DNA of 64,000 bases from JAWRCU01 sp033542235 (GCF_033542235.1 NZ_JAWRCU010000012.1:124001-188000), one strand, 5' to 3'; shown: positions 27,666 to 37,238, counted from the first letter of the stretch. The notes: generated by a model from the letters alone, not told the origin. Program-made: numbers and translations.

Positions 27666-29942
27666 CTACCCCGCGAACTCCGCACCCATCGCGAGATCCT
27701 CGATCCTGATCGGAATGCTGCGAACCCGCACTCCGGTCGCGTGCCAGACCGCGTTGGCGACGGCTCCGACAGTTCCGGTGATACCGATTTCGCCGACACC
27801 CTTGATGCCGAGCGGGTTCACATAGGGGTCGTCTTCCTCGATCAGCAGAGCTTCCACCGACGGCACGTCGGCATTCACCGGAATATGGTACTCGGCGAGA
27901 TCGGCGTTGAGGACACGACCGGAGCGGTGGTCGACGATGGCGCGTTCGTGGAGGGCGAAGGACACGCCCCAGATCATGCCGCCGTAATACTGGCTGCGGA
28001 CGAGCCGTGGATTGATGACGCGCCCGGCCGCGAATGCACCGACAAGGCGCGTCACCCGGACCTGGCCGAGGTCGGGATCGACCTTGACCTCGGCGAAGAC
28101 GGCGCCATGCGAGTGCATGGCATACGCTTCCGCCGCGTTCGGGTCTCTGGCGCCTTCGCCGCGGCCTTCGATATCGGCGAGCCCGGCGCGAGCGAGGATG
28201 TCGGCATAGCTCTCGCTGCGGCTTTCGTCATCGCGGCGGAAAAGTCGGCCGCCGCGGGCAAGCACGCCGGCATTGCCGGCGCCGAACAGGGGAGAGCGCT
28301 CATCGCGCGTCGCCAGCTCAGCGAGCCGCGAGATGACGTCGCCACCGGCAGCGTGGATTGCCGTGCCGGCCGTCGCGGTATGCGCCGAGCCGCCAGCGAT
28401 GCCGGCATCGGGAAGGTCGGAACTGCCCGCCCTGAACTCGACCTCGTCGATATCTAGCCCGAGGCTGTCGGCCGCAAGCTGCGCAAGCGCGGTCCAGGCG
28501 CCCTGGCCCATATCCGCCGCGCTTGTCTCGACCAGGCCCGTCCCGTCGCGCTTGAGCACTGCCCGCGCCTTTGCCTGGAACACAAGGGCCGGGAATGTCG
28601 CCGTGCCGACGCCCCACCCCACCAGGAAACCAGCATCGTCGCGCATCTGCCGTGGCTCGAGCGGCCGCGCGGACCAGCCGAAATGCCTGGCGCCTTCGGC
28701 ATAGCATTCGCGCAGCGCTTTCGAAGAGAACGGCTTGCCGGAGATCGGCTCGACCTCGGCATAGTTCCTGAGGCGAAATTCGAGCGGGTCCATGCGGCAA
28801 GCCCACGCCGCCTCGTCGATCGCGCCCTCGAGCGCAGCTGATCCGGAAGCCTCGCCCGGAGCGCGCATGAAGAGCGGCGTGCCTATGTCGATCCGCGAAG
28901 CTTCATGCGTGGTCGCGATTGCTGGGCTCGCATAGAGCACATGCGAAGCCTCTGCGGCAGGCTCCACGAAGTCGTCGAACGTGCTTGTCACCGTCTTGGC
29001 GTGATGGTGGAGCGCCGTCAGCCGGCCTTCGCCATCCATACCGAGGCGCAGCCTCTGGCGCGTTGGCGGTCGATGTCCGACTGGGCCGTACATCTGGTCG
29101 CGGCGAAGCACGAGCTTCACGGGCTTGCCGACCAGGCGCGCCGCCAGGATGCCGAGCACCATCGGTCCGGACATGACCCCCTTGGAGCCGAAGCCTCCTC
29201 CGAGGAAAGGGCTGCGGATGTGAACATTTTCGATCGCAAGGCCGAAGATTTCGGCAATGCGGGCTTGCGAAAGGGCAAGCCCCTGGGTCGGCATGTCGAT
29301 CGACAGCGCGTCGCCTTCCCATGTGGCCACGATCGCGTGGGGCTCCATGGCGTTGTGATATTGGGCCGGCGTCTCGTAGGTTGCATCGACCTGCGTGATT
29401 GCTGCGGCAAGACCCTTTTCCACGTCGCCGACGCGTTCCTCGGGCGGGCTGATCAGCCTGACGGCCGCCGGAACGAAGCTCTCGGTGCTGTCGAGTCCGG
29501 TTCGGGCGGGCTCGGCTTCATAGCGCGGCGCAAGCAGCGCAGCACCTTCTGTCGCAGCCTCGAGCGTGGAGCCGATCACGACCGCGATCGGCTGATTGGC
29601 ATAACGCACCAGATCGTTCTGCAGCGCTTCGAAGCGGAAACTGAAGGGCGTCGTCTTCGCGTCGGGATCCAGGGCGAGCGGCGGCCTGTTCGCGCGGGTC
29701 ATCACCTCCACTACGCCCGGATGCGCCTTCGCGGCATCGAGGTCGAGGTATGTGACTCGGCCCCGTGCGATGCTGCTGACGGCCAGAACGGCGTAGAGCA
29801 TCCCGGCAGGGTTGTTGTCTGCGGCGTAGCGTGCGGCGCCGGTGACCTTGAGGATGCCGTCACGGCGCGTGAGTGGCTGACCGGCATTCGAGCCATGTCG
29901 GATGTGGGGAGAGGCATGGATTGGGGTGATTTCAAGCGTCAT
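27666..29942 (-). CDS. Xanthine dehydrogenase-family molybdopterin-binding large subunit
   Basis: 758 residues from the ATG at 29942; the longer open frame upstream is repetitive Ser/Leu/Pro text with no family similarity. The chain has the aldehyde oxidase/xanthine dehydrogenase layout: an N-terminal hammerhead domain (LTRRDGILKVTGAARYAAD), the first Moco block with GGGFGSKG near residue 250, a second with SAADMGQGAWTALAQ, and the C-terminal GIKGVGEIGITG loop bearing the catalytic glutamate. With its FAD and 2Fe-2S subunits it forms a cytoplasmic hydroxylase using water as oxygen donor. Its start overlaps the FAD-subunit stop by 11 nt. The order small-medium-large and the divergent TetR regulator suggest control by the substrate, which could be an aldehyde or N-heterocycle. 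Confidence 0.93.
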   Translation of the reverse strand: MTLEITPIHASPHIRHGSNAGQPLTRRDGILKVTGAARYAADNNPAGMLYAVLAVSSIARGRVTYLDLDAAKAHPGVVEVMTRANRPPLALDPDAKTTPFSFRFEALQNDLVRYANQPIAVVIGSTLEAATEGAALLAPRYEAEPARTGLDSTESFVPAAVRLISPPEERVGDVEKGLAAAITQVDATYETPAQYHNAMEPHAIVATWEGDALSIDMPTQGLALSQARIAEIFGLAIENVHIRSPFLGGGFGSKGVMSGPMVLGILAARLVGKPVKLVLRRDQMYGPVGHRPPTRQRLRLGMDGEGRLTALHHHAKTVTSTFDDFVEPAAEASHVLYASPAIATTHEASRIDIGTPLFMRAPGEASGSAALEGAIDEAAWACRMDPLEFRLRNYAEVEPISGKPFSSKALRECYAEGARHFGWSARPLEPRQMRDDAGFLVGWGVGTATFPALVFQAKARAVLKRDGTGLVETSAADMGQGAWTALAQLAADSLGLDIDEVEFRAGSSDLPDAGIAGGSAHTATAGTAIHAAGGDVISRLAELATRDERSPLFGAGNAGVLARGGRLFRRDDESRSESYADILARAGLADIEGRGEGARDPNAAEAYAMHSHGAVFAEVKVDPDLGQVRVTRLVGAFAAGRVINPRLVRSQYYGGMIWGVSFALHERAIVDHRSGRVLNADLAEYHIPVNADVPSVEALLIEEDDPYVNPLGIKGVGEIGITGTVGAVANAVWHATGVRVRSIPIRIEDLAMGAEFAG

Positions 29943-31002
29943 GGTGCGCCCCAGGAATGGAAGTGACGGGAATGGAAGAGAAGGGAGAAGCCGGGAGGGC
30001 AGGGAGCCGCTCGGGCGTTCCTGCCGCGGCAAGTGTCAGCGTCCGCGCGACGATACGTTTCGCAAGCTCGATCTTGAAGGCGTTGTCGCCGCTGGGCCTC
30101 GCGTCAGCGAGCGCGGCCTCGGCGGCACGGCGAAATGCCGTCTCATCCGGCGCCGAGTCAGCCAGCACCTCTTCGGCCGCACGAGCCCGCCAGGGCTTGG
30201 GCGCTACGCCGCCGAGAGCCATCCGGGCCTGCCGTATCCTGCCGCCTTCGATGTCGAGCGCAGCGGCGGCCGACACGACCGCGAAGGCGTAGGAGGTCCG
30301 TTCGCGCAGCTTCAAATAGCGTGCATGGCCGGCAAAAGCGGCCTCTGCTGGCAGGCGAACAGCGGCGATGAGATCGCCTGGCGCGAGTCTGGTCTCCAAC
30401 TCGGGCGTGCTACCGGGCAAACGATGGAGATCCTCGAGCGCGATCTCGCGCCTTCCGGACCTGCCTTCGATCTCGACAACGGCGTCGAGCGCGACCAGGG
30501 GCACGCAGAAGTCCGACGGGTGAGTGGCAATGCACGACTCACTCCAGCCGAGCACGGCATGCAGTCGGTTCTCGCCATCGCGGGCATCGCAGCCGGAACC
30601 CGGTGCGCGTTTGTTGCAAGCGCTGGCCGGGTCATAGAAGTAGCCGCATCTCGTCCGCTGCAGCAGGTTTCCGCCTACGGTCGCCGCATTGCGCAATTGC
30701 GCCGACGCGCCGGACAGGAGCGCCTCTGCGACGGCTGGATAGGACCGGGCGAAATTGGCGTCATTTGCAAGATCGGCGTTGCGGACGAGGGCGCCGATGC
30801 GGACGCCGCCATCGGGCAGGCGCTCGATCCGGTCGAGGCCAGGAAGCCGCGTGACGTCGACCAGGCGGTCGGGACGGGTGATCCCGCCCTTCATCAGGTC
30901 GAGAAGGTTGGTGCCCGCCGCCAGATAAGCAGAGCCCGGCACGGCCGCCGCCGCGATCGCCTCGGAGATAGTGGCCGGCCTGACATAGTCGAACGTCTTC
31001 AT
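29932..31002 (-). CDS. Xanthine dehydrogenase-family FAD-binding medium subunit
   Basis: 356 residues from the ATG at 31002 (MKTFDYVRPATISEA). FAD contact motifs are AAGTNLLDLMKGG near residue 40 and ATVGGNLLQRTRC near residue 110; the C-terminal domain is the CO-dehydrogenase flavoprotein type. It passes electrons from the 2Fe-2S subunit to the acceptor. Start and stop overlap the neighbouring genes by 4 and 11 nt, so the three subunits are coupled. The chain contains the cysteine-rich loop RCGYFYDPASACNKRAPGSG, which in some relatives binds an extra Fe-S cluster (the 4-hydroxybenzoyl-CoA reductase/PaoB group). Confidence 0.92.
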   Translation of the reverse strand: MKTFDYVRPATISEAIAAAAVPGSAYLAAGTNLLDLMKGGITRPDRLVDVTRLPGLDRIERLPDGGVRIGALVRNADLANDANFARSYPAVAEALLSGASAQLRNAATVGGNLLQRTRCGYFYDPASACNKRAPGSGCDARDGENRLHAVLGWSESCIATHPSDFCVPLVALDAVVEIEGRSGRREIALEDLHRLPGSTPELETRLAPGDLIAAVRLPAEAAFAGHARYLKLRERTSYAFAVVSAAAALDIEGGRIRQARMALGGVAPKPWRARAAEEVLADSAPDETAFRRAAEAALADARPSGDNAFKIELAKRIVARTLTLAAAGTPERLPALPASPFSSIPVTSIPGAHHDA

Positions 31003-31496
31003 GCCGCATCCCTCCGGTGTGCCTTGGCGAGCCGGGTCTGTGCGTCGAGCACGGCCTCGGTGATCCCGCGATAGGCGCTGCATCGGCAGAGATTTCCGCT
31101 CATGCCTTCGCGAACGCGTTCCGAGTCGTCACCAGCCTGTCCCTCCTGGATCAGGCCGATCGCGCTCATGATTTGACCGGGCGTGCAGAACCCGCATTGG
31201 AAGCCGTCATGCTCGATGAAGGCAGCCTGCACCGGATGAAGCTCACCGCCCTTGGCGAGACCTTCGATCGTCAGGATTTCGGCGCCGTCATGGCTGAGCG
31301 CGAGCGCCAGGCAGGAGTTGATGCGGCGGCCGTTGACCAGCACCGTGCAGGCGCCGCATTGGCCGCGATCGCAGCCCTTCTTGGTTCCCGTCAGGTGAAG
31401 CCGCTCGCGCAACAGGTCGAGCAGCGTCACCCGTGGATCATCGAGTTCGACGTTTCGTCGTTCACCGTTTACGATAAGGCTGATGGAGAAGTTCAT
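30999..31496 (-). CDS. Xanthine dehydrogenase-family 2Fe-2S small subunit
   Basis: 165 residues. The first cluster is ligated in CDRGQCGACTVLVNGRRINSC (plant-ferredoxin type) and the second in CGFCTPGQ plus CRCSAYRG (the helical domain), all eight cysteines being present. It is the first gene of the operon. There is no Tat signal, unlike PaoA-type periplasmic enzymes, so the enzyme should be cytoplasmic. Upstream lie two dyad operators shared with the divergent TetR gene. Confidence 0.94.
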   Translation of the reverse strand: MNFSISLIVNGERRNVELDDPRVTLLDLLRERLHLTGTKKGCDRGQCGACTVLVNGRRINSCLALALSHDGAEILTIEGLAKGGELHPVQAAFIEHDGFQCGFCTPGQIMSAIGLIQEGQAGDDSERVREGMSGNLCRCSAYRGITEAVLDAQTRLAKAHRRDAA

Positions 31497-31614
31497 GGGA
31501 GACTCCGATCAGTGTTGCTGATGTAGAAATTGGAGCTGCGGCGGGATCGGGTCCAGGCAGGCCGATCGCTTTGATCAAAGGCATCCGCAGCGGTGGGATG
31601 GCAGAGATAACTAT

Positions 31615-31631
31615 ACGGAGGTATCCTCCGT
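31615..31631. promoter_or_regulatory. TetR-type operator 1
   Basis: Perfect 17-bp dyad ACGGAGG-TAT-CCTCCGT. It lies between the divergent hydroxylase operon and the TetR gene, about 118 nt from the former and 67 nt from the latter. Size and symmetry fit a TetR dimer site. Confidence 0.8.
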
Positions 31632-31644
31632 TTTTCAAGTGGTA

Positions 31645-31661
31645 ACGGAGGCGGCCTCCGT
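31645..31661. promoter_or_regulatory. TetR-type operator 2
   Basis: Perfect 17-bp dyad ACGGAGG-CGG-CCTCCGT with the same arms as operator 1; the centres are 30 bp apart, about three helical turns, so two dimers could bind on the same face. Both arms are followed by TTTTT. Confidence 0.8.
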
Positions 31662-31697
31662 TTTTGTGGCTGAAAGGGATTGGCTGATCTAAATCCG

Positions 31698-32276
31698 ATG
31701 GGAGATCATTCAGAAAAAACAGAGCGGCGGCCGCGCTCCGATGCGGTGCGCAACCGGGAGCGCCTTCTCGAGGCGGCCGCCGCTGTCTTTGCTGCAGGCG
31801 GCCCGGACGCCAGTCTGGAAGCGGTGGCCAGGCAAGCTGGTGTCGGCATCGGGACGCTCTATCGTCATTTCCCCACTCGTGAGGCGCTGTTCGAGGCCGT
31901 CTATCGTCACGAGGTGGATCAGCTCAGCGATCTTGCGGAGCAATTGGCGGGCGAAGCCGGGCCCGTCGAAGCGTTGCGCCGCTGGCTCCATGCCAATGTC
32001 CGGCTGATTGCGACGAAGCGAGGAATGTTGGCGGCGCTGGCGCTTGCCGCTCACGGCACGTCGGAACTCTACGCCTATTCTTTTGATCGGCTGACGAAGG
32101 CCGTCGGCCTGCTGCTTGCCCGCGCGATTGCGGCCGGCGACATCCGCGCCGATATTACGCCCGAGGAGCTGCTGCGGGCGCTGATCGGCATGTGCTACAT
32201 TCACGAGCAGCCTGATTGGCAGAAAAGCGCTCTACGCCTGGTCGACATTTTCGTCGACGGTCTGTGCACACGCTGA
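31698..32276 (+). CDS. TetR-family transcriptional regulator
   Basis: 192 residues from the ATG at 31698; an in-frame TTG at 31680 has an AAAGGGA too close in front to be convincing. The helix-turn-helix is clear (RERLLEAAAAVFAAGGPDAS, then QAGVGIGTLYRHFPTREALF), and the C-terminal part is the ligand domain of the YcdC/AcrR-like group. It lies divergently from the molybdenum hydroxylase operon with two identical-arm operators in between, so it very likely represses that operon and itself. The stop overlaps the start of the beta-glucosidase gene by one base, so the glucosidase is probably under the same control. Confidence 0.93.
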   Translation: MGDHSEKTERRPRSDAVRNRERLLEAAAAVFAAGGPDASLEAVARQAGVGIGTLYRHFPTREALFEAVYRHEVDQLSDLAEQLAGEAGPVEALRRWLHANVRLIATKRGMLAALALAAHGTSELYAYSFDRLTKAVGLLLARAIAAGDIRADITPEELLRALIGMCYIHEQPDWQKSALRLVDIFVDGLCTR

Positions 32277-34525
32277 TGCGGTTTGCTCGGGTCCCGATCG
32301 TTCTCCTTGCCTGGCTTTTGTTCATGCCGGCCGTATGGGCGGGCGGCTGGTCCGACGATCCGGCGATCGAGGCCAGGGTCGAGCGGCTTTTGAAGCAGAT
32401 GACGCTGGAAGAGAAGCTCGGCCAACTCAGCCAATACTCCGGCAATATGCAGACAGGCCCGGATACCGGCCGCCGTGACTACAAGGAAATGGTCGCAGCC
32501 GGAGAGATTGGCTCCTTTCTAAATGTGACAGGCGAGCAGGCCAATCGCTATCAGAAGATCGCTGTCGAGCGATCGAGGCTGCAAATCCCGCTGATCTTCG
32601 GGCTCGACGTCATCCACGGTTACCGCACCACGTTTCCAATTCCGCTTGCCCTGTCGTCGACCTGGGATACCGAGCTTGTCGAAAGGGCGGCGCGGATTGC
32701 GGCGATGGAAGCCAGCGCGGACGGCGTAAGATGGACTTTCTCTCCCATGGTCGACATCGCCCGCGATCCACGCTGGGGCCGCATCAGCGAAGGAGCCGGC
32801 GAGGACCCCTATCTCGGATCGGCTATGGCTCGCGCCTATGTGCGCGGTTATCAGGGCGAATCGCTGAGCGACCCGACCTCATTGCTTGCCTGCCTGAAAC
32901 ACTATGTCGGCTACGGCGCAGCTGAAGGCGGGCGCGACTACAACACGACCGAGATACCAGAGCGCCTGCTCCGCGATGTCTACCTGCCGCCGTTCCAGGC
33001 AGGCGTGGAGCAAGGCGCGGCGACGGTGATGAGCGCCTTCAATGCGCTGAACGGCGTTCCGGCATCGGCCAACCCGTTCACGCTCGGCCAGATCCTGCGC
33101 AAGGAATGGCAGTTCAGGGGTTTCGTGGTCAGCGACTGGACGGCGATCGCCGAGACGGTCGCCCACGGCACGGCGATCGACGGCGCGGACGCCGCACGTC
33201 GATCGATCGTGGCCGGCGTCGATATGGACATGCAAAGTGATCTTTATCGCACGGCTTTGGCCGATGAGATCACAGCCGGCAAGGTGCCGGTCTCCATAGT
33301 GGATGAAGCTGTGCGGCGCGTCGTGCGCGTCAAGTTCGCGATGGGCCTGTTCGAGGATCCCTATGCGAGGATTGCGCCCGAAAAGATGCTGACGCCCGAC
33401 CACCGGCAATCGGCGCGCGAAGCCGCGGAGAAGTCGTTCGTGCTGTTGAAGAACGACGGCATTCTCCCGCTCAAACGCGGCGCCCGCGTCGCCTTGATCG
33501 GCCCGCTGGCCGACAGCGCCGGAAACATGCTTGGCGGCTGGAGCGCCAAAGGCGAGGAAGCCGACGTGGTGACCTTGCGTAGCGTGCTGGCGAAAGAACT
33601 TGGCGCTGACGTCACCTACGCAAAAGGAACTGAAATATCAGGAGGGGCCGACGGCGGATTTGCGGAAGCCATTGAGGCAGCTCGCAGCGCCGATGTCGTG
33701 ATCCTGGCCCTTGGCGAAGATGCGCCGACCATGACGGGCGAAGCGGCCTCGCGGACCGAACTCGACCTGCCCGGCAACCAGGAGCAGCTCCTGGAGGCGG
33801 TGGCGGCCGTGGGCAAGCCGGTGGTGCTTCTGCTTTTCAGCGGCCGACCGCTGGTTTTGACCCGAGCAGTCGAGCGGGCCGCAGCGGTGCTGGAGGCTTG
33901 GTTCCCGGGCGTGGAGGCGGGGCCAGCGCTCGTGCGCACCCTCTACGGTGACAGCAACCCCAGCGGGAAACTGACGGCGAGCTTCCCGCGCTCGGTCGGG
34001 CAGCTGCCAGTCTATTACAATCACCTCTCCACCGGACGGCCGCTGCCCGGCGAGTTCGATCCCAATTCGATCGGCTCGGCCTCGAAATACACGTCGCGCT
34101 ACATCGACCAGGCCAATTCACCGCTCTTCCCGTTCGGCTTCGGGCTCTCCTACACGACATTCTCCTATGGACCCGTGAAGCTCGAAGCTCTTTCCTACTC
34201 CGCAGCTGAATTGGATATGGGCAAGGCTGAGGTGAAGATCTCCGCAGAAGTGACCAACAGCGGCCTTCGTCCGGGCCAGGAGGTCGTCCAGCTTTATATC
34301 AGCCAGCGCGGCACCAGCGTTGCCCGTCCGGTCCGCGAGCTCAAGGGTTTTCGACGGGTCGCGCTTCAGCCGGGTGAGACCAAGGCAGTCGAATTCGCTC
34401 TCGGACGCGACGAGCTGGCGTTCTGGAACATCGATATGCAGGACGTCGTCGAGCCCGGCAAGCTGAAGGTCTGGATCGCCGGGAGCTCGAAAGACGGCAT
34501 TCCGGCAGAACTGACCATCGAGTGA
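32276..34525 (+). CDS. bglX: Periplasmic beta-glucosidase, GH3 family (BglX type)
   Basis: 749 residues from the ATG at 32276, where a signal peptide starts (RFARVPIVLLAWLLFMPAVW, cleavage near VWA-GG). Domains in order: the GH3 (beta/alpha)8 barrel with KHYVGYGAAEGGRDYN and the nucleophile Asp287 in FVVSDW, the alpha/beta sandwich with ALGEDAPTMTGEA, and a C-terminal fibronectin-III-like domain (GLRPGQEVVQLYI). It removes beta-linked glucose from oligosaccharides in the periplasm. The TGATG overlap with the TetR gene is unusual for such an enzyme and suggests that a beta-glucoside, or the aglycone released from it, is part of the substrate logic of the neighbouring hydroxylase. Confidence 0.93.
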   Translation: MRFARVPIVLLAWLLFMPAVWAGGWSDDPAIEARVERLLKQMTLEEKLGQLSQYSGNMQTGPDTGRRDYKEMVAAGEIGSFLNVTGEQANRYQKIAVERSRLQIPLIFGLDVIHGYRTTFPIPLALSSTWDTELVERAARIAAMEASADGVRWTFSPMVDIARDPRWGRISEGAGEDPYLGSAMARAYVRGYQGESLSDPTSLLACLKHYVGYGAAEGGRDYNTTEIPERLLRDVYLPPFQAGVEQGAATVMSAFNALNGVPASANPFTLGQILRKEWQFRGFVVSDWTAIAETVAHGTAIDGADAARRSIVAGVDMDMQSDLYRTALADEITAGKVPVSIVDEAVRRVVRVKFAMGLFEDPYARIAPEKMLTPDHRQSAREAAEKSFVLLKNDGILPLKRGARVALIGPLADSAGNMLGGWSAKGEEADVVTLRSVLAKELGADVTYAKGTEISGGADGGFAEAIEAARSADVVILALGEDAPTMTGEAASRTELDLPGNQEQLLEAVAAVGKPVVLLLFSGRPLVLTRAVERAAAVLEAWFPGVEAGPALVRTLYGDSNPSGKLTASFPRSVGQLPVYYNHLSTGRPLPGEFDPNSIGSASKYTSRYIDQANSPLFPFGFGLSYTTFSYGPVKLEALSYSAAELDMGKAEVKISAEVTNSGLRPGQEVVQLYISQRGTSVARPVRELKGFRRVALQPGETKAVEFALGRDELAFWNIDMQDVVEPGKLKVWIAGSSKDGIPAELTIE

Positions 34526-34987
34526 GTGGGCGGCTCTGCAAGAGCTTCGGCGAGCAGCAGCTTAGTCGCATTGCGCGGCAACGTCGAACTGCGTTGTGGG
34601 CAATACGCCTAACGCCGCGCATCGGAGCTCGCAGAACCTGAGCGCCCAACGTTGCCCCCCTCTGTCCTGCCGGACATCTCCCCCACAAGGGGGGAGATCG
34701 GACGGCCGCTTTGATTTCGCCAACCTGCAACATCGGCGATTGGCGAAACCAATTGTGAAGGCCAATCTCCCCCCTTGTGGGGGAGATGTCCGGCAGGACA
34801 GAGGGGGGCGCTGTCCCGCCGACTTTTCTGCGGTAAGCCCCAACTCCGGCCACCCCCACACATCGCGATGCTTTGTCTCGCGACCAAATTGACTGCTAGG
34901 ATACTGTCGACATCGGCAGCTTTTTCGAATGCTGGAACTTGGCTCTTAGAAGCCATGGGCATCCGGCGCACAACAGGGAGGCGGATC
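34526..34987. other. Intergenic region upstream of the branched-chain dehydrogenase operon
   Basis: Apart from the palindromic element at 34654-34809, no gene is supported. The promoter of the dehydrogenase operon should be in 34810-34970. GGGAGGCGG just before 34988 is the ribosome-binding site. Confidence 0.45.
34654..34809. repeat. Long palindromic intergenic element, copy 2
   Basis: Perfect 45-bp arms (34654-34698 and 34765-34809) with the same sequence as the copy at 1451-1609; the centres share the frame GGACGGCCGCTTTG and a GATTGGCGAAA block. Conservation over 33 kb between unrelated neighbours marks it as a dispersed repeat family. Confidence 0.9.
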
Positions 34988-36220
34988 ATGTTGGACGATC
35001 AGCGGTTGAGTCTCTACGTGCCGGAGCCGGCGGTACGGCCGGGAGACAAGCCTGATTTCTCGAACGTGCCGATCGCCAAGGCCGGCTCCGTGCCGCGGCC
35101 GGAAGTCGATGTGGATCCACGCGAGATTCGCGACCTCGCCTTCTCCATCATTCGCGTGCTGAACCGCGAGGGCGACGCGGTCGGGCCGTGGGCCGGCCTG
35201 CTTTCGGACGAGGAGCTGCTCGAAGGGCTGCGTCACATGATGACGCTGAGGACTTTCGACGCGCGCATGCTGATGGCGCAGCGCCAGGGCAAGACCTCCT
35301 TCTACATGCAGCATCTCGGCGAAGAGGCGGTGAGCTGCGCATTCCGCAAGGCGCTGGCGCCCGGCGACATGAATTTTCCGACCTATCGGCAAGCCGGCCT
35401 GCTGATCGCCGGCGGCTATCCCATGGTCACGATGATGAACCAGATCTATTCCAACGAGGCAGACCCGCTGAAGGGCCGCCAACTGCCGATCATGTATTCC
35501 TCGAAGGAGCACGGCTTCTTCTCGATCTCCGGCAATCTGGCGACGCAATATATCCAGGCGGTCGGCTGGGCCATGGCGTCGGCGATCTGCAACGACACGC
35601 GCATTGCGGTCGGCTGGATCGGTGACGGCTCGACGGCCGAATCCGACTTTCATGCGGCGCTCGTCTTCGCCTCTACCTACAAGGCGCCCGTTGTTCTGAA
35701 CGTCGTCAACAACCAGTGGGCGATCTCGACATTTCAAGGCATTGCACGCGGTGGTGCGGGCACTTTCGCGGCGCGTGGGCTAGGCTTCGGCATTCCATCG
35801 CTGCGGGTCGACGGCAACGACTATCTTGCCGTGCATGCTGTTGCGAAATGGGCGGTGGAGCGCGCGCGCCGCAATCTCGGCCCGACACTGATCGAGCACG
35901 TGACCTATCGCGTCGGCGCGCATTCAACTTCAGACGATCCTTCCGCCTACAGGCCCAAGGCCGAATCCGATGCCTGGCCGCTCGGCGACCCGGTAATAAG
36001 GCTGAAAAACCACTTGATCGTGCGCGGCGTCTGGTCGGAGGAACGGCACAAGCAGGCCGAGGCCGAGATCCTCGACGCGGTCATCGCCGCGCAGAAAGAA
36101 GCCGAAAGCCATGGCACGCTGCATGCCGGTGGCAAGCCGTCGGCGCGCGACATGTTCGAGGGCGTTTACGCCGAGATGCCGCCGCATCTTCGGCGCCAGC
36201 GCCAGCAGGCAGGAGTCTGA
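34988..36220 (+). CDS. bkdA1: Branched-chain 2-oxoacid dehydrogenase E1 component, alpha subunit
   Basis: 410 residues from the ATG at 34988, fixed by GGGAGGCGG; the open frame continues upstream into repeat DNA. The thiamine diphosphate motif is GWIGDGSTAESDFHAALVFA near residue 215 with its closing NNQWAIST, and the phosphorylation-loop region is RVGAHSTSDDPSAYRP. The enzyme decarboxylates the 2-oxoacids of valine, leucine and isoleucine and transfers the acyl group to E2. It is the first of four genes in complex order; E1 beta follows after 3 nt. N-terminal extension and length are typical of the bacterial BkdA1 class rather than pyruvate dehydrogenase. Confidence 0.95.
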   Translation: MLDDQRLSLYVPEPAVRPGDKPDFSNVPIAKAGSVPRPEVDVDPREIRDLAFSIIRVLNREGDAVGPWAGLLSDEELLEGLRHMMTLRTFDARMLMAQRQGKTSFYMQHLGEEAVSCAFRKALAPGDMNFPTYRQAGLLIAGGYPMVTMMNQIYSNEADPLKGRQLPIMYSSKEHGFFSISGNLATQYIQAVGWAMASAICNDTRIAVGWIGDGSTAESDFHAALVFASTYKAPVVLNVVNNQWAISTFQGIARGGAGTFAARGLGFGIPSLRVDGNDYLAVHAVAKWAVERARRNLGPTLIEHVTYRVGAHSTSDDPSAYRPKAESDAWPLGDPVIRLKNHLIVRGVWSEERHKQAEAEILDAVIAAQKEAESHGTLHAGGKPSARDMFEGVYAEMPPHLRRQRQQAGV

Positions 36221-36223
36221 CCC

Positions 36224-37237
36224 ATGCCGCGCAAGACCATGATAGAGGCGATCCGCGACGCCATGGACGTGATGATGGGGCGTGACGAGCGGGTCGTCGT
36301 GTTCGGCGAGGATGTCGGCTTCTTCGGCGGCGTTTTCCGCTGCACACAGGGCTTGCAGGCGAAATACGGCAAGAGCCGCTGCTTCGATGCTCCGATTTCC
36401 GAATCCGGCATCGTCGGCGCGGCGATCGGCATGGCCGCCTACGGGCTGCGCCCTTGCGTGGAGGTGCAGTTCGCCGACTATGTCTACCCGGCCTATGACC
36501 AGATCGTTTCGGAAGCAGCGCGCATCAGATACCGCTCGGCCGGCGATTTCACCTGTCCGATCGTAATCCGGATGCCGACAGGCGGAGGCATTTTCGGAGG
36601 CCAGACCCATAGCCAGAGCCCGGAAGCCCTGTTCACGCACGTTTCCGGTCTGAAGACCGTAGTTCCGTCCAATCCGCACGACGCCAAGGGCCTGCTGATC
36701 GCGGCGATCGAGGATCCCGATCCGGTCATCTTCCTGGAGCCGAAGCGGCTCTATAACGGACCTTTCGACGGCCACGCCGACCAGCCGGTGACGCCCTGGT
36801 CCAAGCATGAATTAGGCGAGGTCGAGGACGGCCACTTTTCGATCCCCCTCGGTAAGGCGGTGGTCCGCAGGCCCGGTGCCGCGGTGACAGTGCTCGCCTA
36901 CGGAACCATGGTCTACGTCGCGCAGGCAGCGGCGGAGGATAAAGGCATCGATGCGGAGATCATCGACCTCAGGACGCTGCTGCCGCTCGACCTCGAGACG
37001 ATCGTGGCCTCGGTGAAGAAGACGGGCCGTTGCGTGGTCGTGCACGAGGCGACGCTGTCGTCCGGATTCGGCGCCGAGCTCGCGGCGCTCGTCCAGGAGC
37101 ATTGCTTCTACCATCTGGAAGCGCCGGTGACCCGGGTGACCGGCTGGGATACACCTTACCCGCATGCGCAGGAGTGGGAGTATTTTCCAGGGCCGGCGCG
37201 CGTCGGAAGGGCATTGGCCGAGATAATGGAGGGTTGA
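36224..37237 (+). CDS. bkdA2: Branched-chain 2-oxoacid dehydrogenase E1 component, beta subunit
   Basis: 337 residues. The transketolase pyrimidine domain carries VVVFGEDVGFFGGVF near residue 25, with the catalytic glutamate, and CFDAPISESGIVGAAIGMA; the C-terminal half has DLRTLLPLDLETIVASVKKT. It pairs with the alpha subunit in an alpha2beta2 heterotetramer. The gene is 3 nt after bkdA1 and 1 nt before the E2 gene, so the complex is made in fixed stoichiometry. Confidence 0.95.
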   Translation: MPRKTMIEAIRDAMDVMMGRDERVVVFGEDVGFFGGVFRCTQGLQAKYGKSRCFDAPISESGIVGAAIGMAAYGLRPCVEVQFADYVYPAYDQIVSEAARIRYRSAGDFTCPIVIRMPTGGGIFGGQTHSQSPEALFTHVSGLKTVVPSNPHDAKGLLIAAIEDPDPVIFLEPKRLYNGPFDGHADQPVTPWSKHELGEVEDGHFSIPLGKAVVRRPGAAVTVLAYGTMVYVAQAAAEDKGIDAEIIDLRTLLPLDLETIVASVKKTGRCVVVHEATLSSGFGAELAALVQEHCFYHLEAPVTRVTGWDTPYPHAQEWEYFPGPARVGRALAEIMEG

Positions 37238-37238
37238 G

